Shown here: positions 1 through 9,554 of the stretch, one piece after another | How the letters are laid out: every line of letters starts with the position of its first letter | Numbering within the stretch: the stretch's first letter is position 1 | Origin: Willaertia magna | Lineage: Eukaryota > Heterolobosea > Eutetramitea > Acrasida > Naegleriidae | Direction: 5' to 3' | Assembly: GCA_902984215.1 (NCBI GenBank) | Contig: CADWAF010000460.1 | Location: 1-27,842, forward strand | DNA: 27,842 nucleotides | Position numbers and translations under genes: made by a program | Notes under the pieces: generated by a model | Seen by the model: only the letters and a program-made list of their open reading frames with translations | Database searches by the model: none | What the model was told of the DNA's origin: nothing

Positions 1-592
1 AATTGATACCCCAAACCCAAACCCGACCCTATTACTATTTCTAATATTTTTCTTAATATTTTCTTTTTAATTACCATTAAAAGAATTATCTATTTAAAAT
101 AATAACTAATTATTCATAACATAATAAAATAATGCAATATAGTAATAAATAATAATTATTATAATTAATAATTATATTCATATTTGTTTTTATATTTAGT
201 ATATAATCTTTTTAATTATAAAACATCTTTATTCTATTTAAAAATTTATAATATAAATTAATTTTAATCGAATTGGTCTTGTTATTTTAATAGATTTAAA
301 AAGATTTAATATTATAAATAATCTAATAAAAATATTTAAATGTAATAAATTTAAAAAAACTAAAGCACTTTATAGTTTTAAATTATTGTATATACAATAT
401 TATAACTCTTAACATTAAATTATAATTATTCAAACAATATATTAAATTAATCAAAATAACAAATCATTTATCATTTCAAATATAAATTGTTATAATTTTA
501 AAATAATTTAATAAAGGATGACCCATCTCTCAGAAATGAAGTAGTATAAAATTTTATTGTTGCAACAATTTTTGTAAACCTTAATTAAGTTA
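1..592. other. AT-rich gene-free region
   Basis: No convincing coding region is seen on either strand. The sequence is almost entirely A and T with short homopolymer runs. The only GC-bearing parts are a C-rich string at 9-30 (runs of CCC separated by AAA or GA) and a short mixed stretch near 517-535. The right end is the 3' flank of the gamma-glutamyltransferase gene. It carries a minus-strand AATAAA at 553-558 and a perfect 14-nt palindrome at 556-569. I see no tRNA or rRNA. Confidence 0.6.
553..558 (-). terminator. candidate poly(A) signal of the gamma-glutamyltransferase gene
   Basis: The plus strand reads TTTATT, which is AATAAA on the minus strand. It lies about 35 nt past the stop codon at 593-595 and overlaps the palindrome ATTGTTGCAACAAT at 556-569. 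Its use as a poly(A) signal is inferred from position and consensus only. Confidence 0.4.
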
Positions 593-2569
593 CTAGTAAC
601 CTGCTGGTTTACCTAATTTTCTTGGGTCAGTACCAGGCAACAAAATTCTATTATTTCCTCTAAATTCGGCCTTAATTACTTGGCAAACTCCTACAGTCGC
701 ACCGTCAGGTAAAATTTTCACATAAGTAAATTGATGTCCCTTATCTTCCAATAGGTCAATTAATCTTGCGCTGAAACCTTCTTCCATTTTAACAAAATCA
801 GATCCAGGTTGGGCGTGAACTCGTGGAATCATAACTGCAGATGCAGGATAGACATTAAATTTATCAATTGACATAAATACTTGAATAATTGACGAAATAA
901 TTGTAGGACCACCAGATGCACCAATTACATATTTAACTTTTTGATCCTTATCTAAAACAATAGTTGGAGCCATACTACTCTGTGGTCTTTTTCTTGGTAA
1001 AATAATATTTGCATAAGACGGTAATATTCCAAACTCATTTGGCTTATCATCAACTGTGAAATCATTCATTTGATTATTGAAAACAATACCAGTAGATGGA
1101 CTTGCAAATTTACTACCAAAATTGTGGTTGACAGTTGTTGTCATACCAAAAGCATTTCCATCTTTATCAATTATAGAAAAGTGTGAGGTACCTTTATCTC
1201 CAAACATTGTAAAACCACCATCTGGTGGGAAATAATGCTCCCAACCAAAAGTTCTAGAAGGACTTATCTTTTCTTTAGAAATATACTTTATATAATCATC
1301 ATTCAATAATTGATTAATAATATGATCAGTAATGTTTTGTTTTGATAAAAATCTAATATCTCCTAAAACACTTCTATGCGCCATTCCAAACTTTAAAGAT
1401 TCAACAATATAATGATATCTTATTCCAAAATTGTAAGAAACAAATGATTCATCCATTGGTAAATTATTTAATATTCCCAAAATAAAACGAACAACAGATC
1501 CTGAACTAGGTGGTGGAGGTGTCATAACTGTATAATCTCCAAACTTTAATTTATATTTCTCTTTTGGAATTAAATTATTCATTCGTTCATCATAATAACT
1601 ACGTATTGGTTCATAATTTTCTAAATCGTCCAGAGTAATAATACCTCCTGCATCTTGAATTTCTTTTACAATAGTTTTAGCAACTTCTCCTTTATAAATT
1701 GCATCAGGTCCTTGTTCTGAAATTAATTGTAAAGTGTTGGCTAATGCCTCTCTTTTAATTAAATCACCTTGTGCATAAGGAACTGGTTTACCATTTACTG
1801 TTTTTGCAAATTGTTTAGCTAAAGAAGGAAATTTAACAAAATCAACATCTTTCAAACGTAATGCTAATATTTCTTCAACTTCCCAGCCATTTCTTGCTAA
1901 ATCAATTACAGGTGTCAATACATCCTTCCATTTCAATTTACCATACATTTTATGAGCTAAATAAAGACCTTTTACTTCTCCCATTACAGCAATTGCTTTT
2001 CCTCCAAAAACACTAGCTTGATAATTTGTATAATACATATCTGTTGTTGCAGCTGCTGGAGCAGTTTCTCTTGCGTCTATAAAATCAAATAATTTTGTTT
2101 CATTTACAAATAAATGTATAAATCCACCACCACCAATTCCACTCGCAAATGGTCTTGTAATTCCCAAACATAAACATGTGACAATTCCAGCATCAACTGC
2201 ATTTCCGTTTAATTTTTCTAAAACATCTTTCCCCATTATTGAACACAATTCACTGTCACTTGCCACAGCACCATTAGATGCTTGAATTTGTATGTATTTT
2301 GAATTAACTACAGACATATAAAGTATTGCAAATATTAGTGAAATACATAAAACCAATAATATCAATAGAATTGGACAAGAAATATTAACTACATGATAAA
2401 ATAGTTTTTGTGTTGGTGTTCCGAAAGCTTTAAAGAATAAAACTTGATTTTCATCGGATGATATTATTGGATCTTGTTCTGTTATTATTATTTGATTCAT
2501 ATCATCTCTTTCAAAATTGTCTTCCCCTTTTTCCAGGGTTGATGGTGAAATATTTCTTCTTGTTGCCAT
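593..2569 (-). CDS. ggt: gamma-glutamyltransferase, type II membrane protein
   Basis: A single-exon gene of 658 aa. Gamma-glutamyltransferases remove or transfer the gamma-glutamyl group of glutathione and its conjugates, usually outside the cell. After a cytosolic N-terminus of about 55 residues there is one hydrophobic segment (about 64-86), which fits a type II signal anchor. The family features are clear. ARETAP at 166-171 carries the Arg that binds the glutamate carboxylate. The autocleavage site with nucleophile Thr461 lies in GTSHFS and is followed by DGNAFGMTTTVN. Then come FGSKFASPSTGIVFNNQMND, SSMAPT at 531-536, the GASGG loop near 550-554 and the C-terminal PAGY. Length and order match the full-length enzyme, so the proenzyme should self-cleave into two chains. 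It is head to head with a GST-like gene. The subfamily (GGT1-like or leukotriene-type) cannot be decided here. Confidence 0.95.
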   Translation of the reverse strand: MATRRNISPSTLEKGEDNFERDDMNQIIITEQDPIISSDENQVLFFKAFGTPTQKLFYHVVNISCPILLILLVLCISLIFAILYMSVVNSKYIQIQASNGAVASDSELCSIMGKDVLEKLNGNAVDAGIVTCLCLGITRPFASGIGGGGFIHLFVNETKLFDFIDARETAPAAATTDMYYTNYQASVFGGKAIAVMGEVKGLYLAHKMYGKLKWKDVLTPVIDLARNGWEVEEILALRLKDVDFVKFPSLAKQFAKTVNGKPVPYAQGDLIKREALANTLQLISEQGPDAIYKGEVAKTIVKEIQDAGGIITLDDLENYEPIRSYYDERMNNLIPKEKYKLKFGDYTVMTPPPPSSGSVVRFILGILNNLPMDESFVSYNFGIRYHYIVESLKFGMAHRSVLGDIRFLSKQNITDHIINQLLNDDYIKYISKEKISPSRTFGWEHYFPPDGGFTMFGDKGTSHFSIIDKDGNAFGMTTTVNHNFGSKFASPSTGIVFNNQMNDFTVDDKPNEFGILPSYANIILPRKRPQSSMAPTIVLDKDQKVKYVIGASGGPTIISSIIQVFMSIDKFNVYPASAVMIPRVHAQPGSDFVKMEEGFSARLIDLLEDKGHQFTYVKILPDGATVGVCQVIKAEFRGNNRILLPGTDPRKLGKPAGY

Positions 2570-2806
2570 TCCTAATTTATGAAAACGAATTTAAACAAGA
2601 AGACAATATTTTTAACTTTTTTTTTGAAAATTGGCAACTCCTTTTACCGCTAGCTTAACTTTCCTAAGCAACGCTATCATGATCACTTCTCCTTTAAATC
2701 AAACATTATAAATTCAAACAATTATTGTGTATTGTACTTGATTATTGTGTTGTTGTGTTTGCTTTAATTAATTTAACATCATTTGTCTTTTTAATTCCAA
2801 AAAAAA
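2570..2806. promoter_or_regulatory. divergent intergenic promoter region between GGT and GST-like genes
   Basis: This 237-nt stretch separates the two start codons (2569 on minus, 2807 on plus), so it must hold both promoters and both 5' UTRs. It is AT-rich with a more mixed centre around 2640-2690. An A-tract lies directly before the ATG at 2807. I recognise no specific factor site. Shared regulation of the two genes is inferred from the geometry only. Confidence 0.5.
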
Positions 2807-3599
2807 ATGGTTGGTATGTACACCCTGATAGATTTTTTAAATAACTTAAATATTTCATTGATGACTTCTGATTGTTTACCAATGATTGGATCATCTAGTT
2901 ACTGTATATCGTCCTATGGAAAAGAAGTATGCCACCAATGGGTGGAGAGTTAGATTAATGTTGGAAGAGAAAGGAATTAAATATGAAACAAGACTTGTAA
3001 TTTTAGGTCAACGTGAACATCTTCAAGAAGAATTTAAAAAATTAAATTTTAGAGGTGAGTTGCCGACATTTGAAGATTTTGGAGGAACTGTTAGAGAAGA
3101 AACAGCAATGTTAAATTATATTGAAAAAGAATACCCAGAACCATCATTTCTTCCAAGTATAATTCAAAATAAGAATGAATATGCTAGACAAATTTCTTTA
3201 TTCCACGAAGCAAATGGTATATTTGCACAAACATGTAAAGATATGATTAATACTTTTATAGATTTAGATGAAAAAGGAATTACTTCTCATAAAAAACTTC
3301 CAAAAGAAACAAAAGATGTAAAGAATTTAGTTCAAATGTGGAAAGCAAAAATTGAATATGAAATTGTTTTATGGGAAGAACGTATGCATGATGAACATAA
3401 TTTCTTTAGTGGAACTGATAGACCTGGAATAGTAGATATTTCCTTATTCCCTTATTATTATCAAGTTGTAAAATATGGTTTAGATGAGAAAATGTGTCCA
3501 AAATTGAAAAAGTGGAGGGAAAGGATGGAAGATAGAGAAAGTGTAAAAAGGTCTCATCCTGGGGTTATGCAGGTACATCCTTTTTTAATGAAGTTTTAA
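2807..3599 (+). CDS. glutathione S-transferase-like protein, two exons
   Basis: The gene model joins 2807-2813 and 2899-3599 and gives 235 aa. The large exon has no in-frame ATG at its 5' end. The ATG at 2807, preceded by an A-tract, starts a 7-nt exon (ATG GTT G) that is cut by a GTATGT donor. The acceptor CTAG at 2895-2898 restores the frame and gives MVVTVYRPMEKK, the first beta strand of a GST fold. The thioredoxin-like N-terminal half has RVRLMLEEKGIKYE, the cis-Pro element GELPTFED and an EET in place of the usual E-S that contacts the glutathione gamma-glutamyl group. The helical C-terminal half has PGIVDISLFPYYY, matching the N-capping-box/hydrophobic-staple helix of GSTs. No Cys, Ser or Tyr stands out as the catalytic residue, so the class is uncertain. 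The stop codon directly abuts that of the convergent neighbour. Confidence 0.82.
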
Positions 3600-5471
3600 T
3601 TAAATCCTTTCATCTATTGTATTTTGTTGTAATCTTTTTTCAAATTCATCTATTTCATTTAAAACCATTTCTCTATCTTCTATTATCTCTCCAAGTGTTT
3701 CACTCCTTAATTCCTTGTTACTTTGTTTGTTTGGTTTTGTAAAACATTTACTCTTGGTTAGGTCAGTTTTAATAACTGTTGAAGCTGTTGGGTTCATTAA
3801 TTTTGTAAATCTGACATGGGAAGATGAACTTCTGACAGTAGCACTGGGAGTATCAGAGTTTTTGAAGTTGTTTAAATCTATTCTAGGTATTGCAATTTCG
3901 TTTATCCCATTATTGAACAATAACTCGTCCCTAGCAATATTATTTAAAAAATTATATTCTTCATCATCATGTATATCCTCAATATTTATGGGAGCATTAT
4001 TTTCGGAAAATAACGACCTGTTGTCTGACTCAACCAGAGAATGAAGTTGTGTAATTACTCTGGGGTCACTAACGGCAACCCGCTTAAGAAAATTCTTTTG
4101 TCTTTGTTCCTTAAAGGTTTTTCTAATTTGATTGACTTTTAATTTCTTTGTCAAAAACTCTATATGTTCTTCTTCCACTCTATCTCTTATCTTTTCTTCT
4201 AAAGCAATCTCCTCTATATCTCTATTGAGATCTACAACTCTTTTATCATTCCAACCAAACTCTTTGTTTGAAGCAAAATATCGCCTGAAATGCTTTCGTA
4301 TTAAGGGATATATCTTTTGGAAACTATTTTTCAGTTTTTCGTACTCTTTTTTTTCCATTTCTGTTTCTTCAGAGTTAGGCATAGATTTCAAGTAATGATA
4401 TTCAGTAACTAAATCACATAATAGATCATGCAACTGTTGTTCTTTCATCAGTTTGTCTTCAAAATCCTCAAAATCACCAATTCCTGTAGTTAAATAATCG
4501 TTAGTTACCTGGTTAAAAACTCTCTTTGCAATTCCTGCACTTGCAGGTCTTTTCATTGTCCTGTTGGTGACGAAATTAGATTGACAATTAGGTGGTATCA
4601 CATTAGATAAATATTGTGAATGGTTGCCAATAATTGGCCTGGTTACAGATGCTGGCAAAGATGAGGCAGAAGAAGGTCTATTAAGCTGATTTCGTTTAAG
4701 TAAAGGTGCGGAACTAGGTCGTTTAAATCCAGACAATGTTTCGTTTTGTTCAGTATTATTTCTATTAAACTCTCTACTTGTTGTTATTTGCCTGGTTTTT
4801 GGAACTATTACACCTAGTTGACTTAAAACCGAGGATTTATCATCGTCTTCATATTCATCTAAATCATAACTGGAAATTCTTTTGTCTAAGATTTCGTCGT
4901 TTCTTACTTCTTTATTTGTATATGATAAAGGCCTGGAGGGTACCAGGCTCTTTCTTTTTAATCTTGACTTTTCCCATTTATCTAGTTCTTTTAATATTGT
5001 TTTTATAGTACTTTTTTCATCATCGTAATCACACTGATTTACAACATCATTAACTTTTTCTGTGGCCTTAATCATATCCTTAGAAATACTCTCATGTTTT
5101 TTCCTAATATTTACTTTCTGGTGCAGTTCTCTGTATTTTTTGGCGATATTTACATTAGTTGTTGAACTGAATCCGCTTAGATTATTTATATTACTCGTAG
5201 ATTGTGGGTTAGGTTCTATTTTTCTTTTTACACTTGTTCTGTTATTGGATACATTGGTGGTTTGTGTTATTTGGTTGGTATTGTTACAATTGTTAGTATT
5301 AGTGGTTCTTGGGTTAGACGAAGATTTGTTGAGGTTGGGGGAGGAATTACTTCTTGTAGCTCTAGTTTTTTGTTGGTTAGGAGAGGACTGTATCGGAGTG
5401 GAAGAAGGTATTTGATTTAGGTCTTGGTAGCCCTTTTGTTTCATTTGTTGGTACCTGTACAGTGAATACAT
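3600..5471 (-). CDS. unrecognised Ser/Asn-rich, coiled-coil protein with RPxSA motifs
   Basis: A 623-aa single ORF with an A-tract before its ATG. I do not recognise the family. The N-terminal 100 residues are low complexity, rich in Ser, Asn, Thr and Gln. Basic helical stretches follow around 108-175. Three short repeats of the form RP[SA]SA start at residues 251, 265 and 308. The region from about 330 to 465 is strongly charged and helical (for example KLMKEQQLHDLLCDLVTEY and KIRDRVEEEHIEFLTKKL), probably coiled coil. The rest is Asn/Ser-rich with a final charged helix. RPxSA repeats occur in several ciliary and basal-body proteins of other eukaryotes, so a cytoskeletal or flagellar role is possible but weakly supported. 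It converges on the GST-like gene with no base between the two stop codons. Confidence 0.7.
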   Translation of the reverse strand: MYSLYRYQQMKQKGYQDLNQIPSSTPIQSSPNQQKTRATRSNSSPNLNKSSSNPRTTNTNNCNNTNQITQTTNVSNNRTSVKRKIEPNPQSTSNINNLSGFSSTTNVNIAKKYRELHQKVNIRKKHESISKDMIKATEKVNDVVNQCDYDDEKSTIKTILKELDKWEKSRLKRKSLVPSRPLSYTNKEVRNDEILDKRISSYDLDEYEDDDKSSVLSQLGVIVPKTRQITTSREFNRNNTEQNETLSGFKRPSSAPLLKRNQLNRPSSASSLPASVTRPIIGNHSQYLSNVIPPNCQSNFVTNRTMKRPASAGIAKRVFNQVTNDYLTTGIGDFEDFEDKLMKEQQLHDLLCDLVTEYHYLKSMPNSEETEMEKKEYEKLKNSFQKIYPLIRKHFRRYFASNKEFGWNDKRVVDLNRDIEEIALEEKIRDRVEEEHIEFLTKKLKVNQIRKTFKEQRQKNFLKRVAVSDPRVITQLHSLVESDNRSLFSENNAPINIEDIHDDEEYNFLNNIARDELLFNNGINEIAIPRIDLNNFKNSDTPSATVRSSSSHVRFTKLMNPTASTVIKTDLTKSKCFTKPNKQSNKELRSETLGEIIEDREMVLNEIDEFEKRLQQNTIDERI

Positions 5472-5733
5472 TTTTTAAAAAAAAAACTTAAATTAAATAA
5501 CATCTTTCTTCAGATTCATGGCAATAAATTAAAATTGCATTTATTATTAATATTACTACGCTGCTTCCTGTGTTATATGTTTCAATTTTCATCCATGCAC
5601 AAAAATAATTAATCGAGCTTTGGTTATTTTACAATAGTCCAATAAAATTGTTAAATCTTGGACTTGAATTCAATAAGCAAATTAAACAAGTAATACAATA
5701 GTCAAAGAAACAAACCAAAAAAACAACCAAAAA
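5472..5733. promoter_or_regulatory. divergent intergenic region
   Basis: These 262 nt separate the start of the minus-strand RPxSA protein from the start of the plus-strand three-repeat protein. The sequence is AT-rich with A-tracts at both ends. The plus-side leader just before the ATG is A/C-rich (around 5697-5733). No recognisable operator, tRNA or hairpin is seen. Confidence 0.4.
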
Positions 5734-6873
5734 ATGGAAACACTTAAACAATTACACTATGGTGAAATTTTCACTTTGCGTTCAGTTCATGGAAAGATGC
5801 TAACTTTGAATACTCACGAATACTCTAGTAAAACATTTCTAAATGCTTTTGTTCAAATTACTAATGATAACGCCCATTTATTAGGGAACGCTCAAAATAA
5901 CGACCACCAACAAACAGATAGTTTGGCAGAAGAAATCTATCAAAGTTTATATGATGCCAACAAGACTCAATTATCTCCTACCCACTATGGTAGATTTATA
6001 ATGCAACCAACCACAAAATCTATTCAAAAAGATCAACCTGTGTGTTATGGGGAAGTTGTTCAAATATTTTACATCAGAGATCAAGATCAAAAACGTGAAA
6101 ATTGTGGAAAATATATAGTGCTCAATGGAGAGTTTCCTCAACTTGGATTTTTACGTGATGATGGTTCCCATCAAAATCCTGAACCAATCCCTGTTTCACA
6201 AATTGCTACTCATAAAGATAGAAAAGAACTTTTAAATAACCCTGTTCGTTTTGGAGAAGACATAGCCTTAAAACGTATTGTATGTAATCAATTAGATAAT
6301 TTGTATCTTTCTTGTAAGAAAAATCAGAAAGTAGAAAGAATGAAGGGTGCCACAAACCTTGGTGCTTGGGAAAGAATGATGATTTGCTCTGCTGAGGGCA
6401 AAGTTCCTGTCACACCAAAAGAAAGAAATGTATTAATTAATTTATATTCTCAAACAAATTATTTGAGAGATAGAACTCTAATTGTTAGCTTTAGAAATCA
6501 ATTCAAAAAAGCTTTACCTAAGGAAGAAATACCAAAAGAAGAAGAATTGAAAGAATGTTTACAAAAAAGGATTGGTGTATCTGTACAAGCTGTAGAATAT
6601 TTGGATTCAATGGATGATTGGGATACCACTGAAGAAGAACTAGAAGATAGTACTTCTGTTACAGAATCACATAGTGAAGTTTATCATGACCAATTAATTA
6701 ATCCATCAAATATTGTAAATCCAACCACTAACAAGAAAATCTATACTAAATATGCAAAGGTTGTTTTGGCAAGAAAAAGAGACAGAGATGTACTTGGACA
6801 CTTATTCTACTACGAATTAAATAAGAGTATTTATTTGAAATTTACTTTACCTAAGTTGACAAATAGAAGATAA
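5734..6873 (+). CDS. probable beta-trefoil protein with a three-fold internal repeat
   Basis: A 379-aa ORF with its ATG right after an A-tract. No signal peptide or membrane segment is visible. The first two thirds contain three similar segments: HYGEIFTLRSVHGKMLTLN (from residue 8), CYGEVVQIFYIRD followed by KYIVLNGE, and RFGEDIALKRIVCNQLDNLYLS. The shared pattern is [aromatic]-G-E-x-hydrophobic at one strand and a Leu-rich strand about ten to twenty residues later. Three such units are the signature of a beta-trefoil, as in fascin, MIR or ricin-type domains. The C-terminal third is charged, with a Glu/Lys-rich stretch and an acidic segment DDWDTTEEELEDS near residue 292. I cannot assign a known family or ligand; the fold assignment is inference. 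The next gene starts 111 nt downstream on the same strand. Confidence 0.6.
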   Translation: METLKQLHYGEIFTLRSVHGKMLTLNTHEYSSKTFLNAFVQITNDNAHLLGNAQNNDHQQTDSLAEEIYQSLYDANKTQLSPTHYGRFIMQPTTKSIQKDQPVCYGEVVQIFYIRDQDQKRENCGKYIVLNGEFPQLGFLRDDGSHQNPEPIPVSQIATHKDRKELLNNPVRFGEDIALKRIVCNQLDNLYLSCKKNQKVERMKGATNLGAWERMMICSAEGKVPVTPKERNVLINLYSQTNYLRDRTLIVSFRNQFKKALPKEEIPKEEELKECLQKRIGVSVQAVEYLDSMDDWDTTEEELEDSTSVTESHSEVYHDQLINPSNIVNPTTNKKIYTKYAKVVLARKRDRDVLGHLFYYELNKSIYLKFTLPKLTNRR

Positions 6874-6984
6874 ATGTAATGTCATTTCTTAATAACAACA
6901 ATTTTGTAATTTTATATCATTTTGCGCCAACATATTTTATCTACGGTTTTTAAAATCTCAAAAGGTAAACACAAACGACAAAAA

Positions 6985-9514
6985 ATGCAGAGTGTTGCCT
7001 TATTGTCAAACACAAGCAAGGAATTACTATCTGAGGGCAACGCAAACAATGTAAATTATATAATAACACCACCAACAAACAATTCCACACAACAAACTCC
7101 TAGAAGAAATTATCAATACCATGATGATGAAATTTTAAGTTTAAATTCTTCTGTGAAAAACACCAAGTTTATTCATCCTATCCCTCCATCTATCCCCCTT
7201 AATTCTAATTTATCTCCTAGGGCACCTGTAAATTCTTCCAACCAACAATTTCCAACAAAACCATCCTCAAAAGGAGGCTCTCGCCCAATTGTTTTTAGGA
7301 ATTCAAAAGGAAACGGAACAACAAGAGCCTTTCAGTATTTCCAACCACCCCCTCCAGCAATCAGCCACTCTATTTCAACAACTTCTTACCAAAACAACCC
7401 TCTAAACACCAATTTTTCCTCTCAAATAACTACCAACGCAATTAATAATAATTCCTTAGTCAAGCCTCCAACTAAAAAAACATCCAGTGCTTCTTCTTTA
7501 AAACATAGTAACAAGCCAGTTATTAAACCGTTCAGCAATAAATTTGGAATAATTGGAGTTAAAGAGTCTCCAAATCCAATGTATGTCCCATTAAATACAG
7601 AATCAAAGAAAAAACTTTCCTCAAATCAGACAAACACTAATTGTAATGTAATAGTACAAGATAATGAAATAGTGTTGCTAGATTACAATCTTAATAACCC
7701 TAATACTCTTATTCCTTCCAAAAAACCAATCCCTAATGTTTTTTCATCATCTTCCTCTTCGGAGGGAGGTGTAAACACCACTGCAAGTAATGTTATTTCG
7801 GGGGCTAGAAGATATAATGTTTTTGGTGATGGACAGAATCCTCCAAATCCTCAGTTGACTTTAAATTTAAGTTCTGCAAAAAATACAAATGTTGAATTTG
7901 AAGGATTTGGTTCTGGAATACCTGATAGCATCAAGTCTGCAAGAAACAAAGTTCAAACTATTTCTGTGGCAATGCCTTTAAGTGCCAGAGTAGTTGTTGG
8001 ACAGTCAAACACCAACAACACAAATTTATCTAATTCTTCTGAAAACAAACAGTTCAAAACAGCAAGAGCAAATTCCAAAGCTTCAATAGAATCCGGTTCT
8101 TCGTCGATTAAAACTCCTACAACTGTTAATACAAGATTTCATGAACCCATAACTCCTGCCTTAGCTATTAAAAAGTACGGAGAATTCTTAACAGATTATG
8201 AGCAGTCAGAGATTTTTGACTACCAAAAAGTGTATTGTATTGGGAACACAAACAAAAAAATTAGGGGTGTTGTAAACAATGAACAATTAAATTATGGATA
8301 TGACGATGAAAGGGGAGATTACAAATTAGTTTTACACGATCACATTGCCTTTAGGTACGAGGTGGTAGGATTTTTAGGAAAAGGAAGTTTTGGCCAGGTA
8401 GTAAAAGTATTGGATATAAAGGAAAACAAATACTTAGCGCTAAAAGTAATAAGGAATAGAAAACGCTTTCACACCCAAGCGTTAATAGAAGTTAAAATCC
8501 TCAAACACTTAAAAGATCACGATATAGATGGAAGACATCACATTATTGAAATGAATTCTTATTTTTCTTTCAGACACCACCTGTGTATAACATTTGAACT
8601 TTTAAGCATTAATTTATATGAATTTATCAAAAATAATAATTTTAGAGGATTAAGCTTGTCATTAATAAGAAGGTTTGCTTTACAAATTTTAAACTCCCTT
8701 AAATATTTAAGCAGAGAGAAAATAATACATTGTGATGTAAAACCAGAAAACATTTTGCTAGTATCTCCAAATAGATCTGATATCAAATTAATAGATTTTG
8801 GAAGTAGTTGTTTTGAGAATGAGATAGTTTACACCTATATACAATCACGTTTTTATAGGTCTCCTGAAATAATATTAGGTATATCTTACTGCAAACAGAT
8901 TGATATGTGGAGTTTTGGTTGTATTTTAGCCGAACTTTATACTGGTTATCCTTTATTCCCAGGAAGAAATGAACTGGAGCAATTAAATTATATCATGGAA
9001 ATATTTGGTGTTCCTTCAAAGAAGATTTTACAATTGTCAACCAGAAGGAAAAAATTCTTTGATAGCAGAGGAAATCCCAGACTTGTATTGAACAAAAAGA
9101 CCAATAGAAATAGAATACCAGGAAGTATTACTTTACAACAAGCCTTGGATTGCCCTGATAAAAAATTCATTTCATTCTTGGAGGGTTGTTTAAGGTGGGA
9201 CCCTGCCGAACGATTTACACCTGAAGAAGCGTTTAGGCATGAATGGATACTAGAGGCTTTAGCCCCAAGTAAGTTTCAATTAATTGATCTATTCATAAAC
9301 ATATTTTAAGTGAAACCACAACAAGTATTTGAGGATAGTTTTGATGAAGGAAATGAAAGTGATTCCAGTATTTCTTCTTCACTTGATAAATATTATAAAA
9401 ATCATTTATACAAGGGATTACAAGAATCTAATATTTTACCTGTAAGTAATTATAAGTACAAATAATATAAATAATTTTAACAATAATTTAAAGCCTATTG
9501 CTCCTCATGAATAA
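6985..9514 (+). CDS. DYRK-family dual-specificity protein kinase, three exons
   Basis: The model joins 6985-9268, 9311-9441 and 9494-9514 and gives 811 aa. The start is the ATG at 6985 after an A-tract; frame upstream of it lacks an ATG. The first 380 residues are Ser/Asn/Pro-rich. A DYRK-homology-box-like segment (AIKKYGEFLTDYEQSEIFDY) lies at about 392-412. The kinase domain spans about 458-755: GKGSFGQV loop, Lys487 in LALKVI, HCDVKPEN with Asp584, DFG from 604, and activation loop YTYIQSRFYRSPE in which Tyr618 corresponds to the autophosphorylated Tyr of DYRKs. The HCD form of the catalytic loop fits class II DYRKs (DYRK2-4). Two introns of 42 and 52 nt follow the domain. Splicing both replaces an early stop with an acidic Ser-rich tail. 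The second intron is less certain, because reading through it also reaches a stop within a few codons. Confidence 0.93.
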
Positions 9515-9554
9515 GAATTGAGTTTACCAAAATTTTGTTTTAAATAGATTAATT

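Noticed and set aside
556..569. Perfect 14-nt palindrome ATTGTTGCAACAAT
   Set aside because: It is short and isolated in AT-rich DNA just past a stop codon. Apart from overlapping a poly(A) hexamer it has no supporting context.
1..592. Possible tRNA or other RNA gene in the gene-free region
   Set aside because: No cloverleaf arms, B-box-like GGTTCGA element or GC-bearing stem could be found by eye.
2886..2898. TTG-started beginning of the GST-like protein
   Set aside because: Splicing the 7-nt first exon at 2807 gives an ATG start and the expected first beta strand.
3715..5420. Several plus-strand ORFs opposite the RPxSA protein
   Set aside because: They are Leu/Phe/Ser-rich antisense shadows of the minus-strand gene, with no start context or conserved motif.
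6922..6984. Upstream extension of the DYRK kinase frame
   Set aside because: It starts at TTG and lacks an ATG. The ATG at 6985 has the usual A-tract context.
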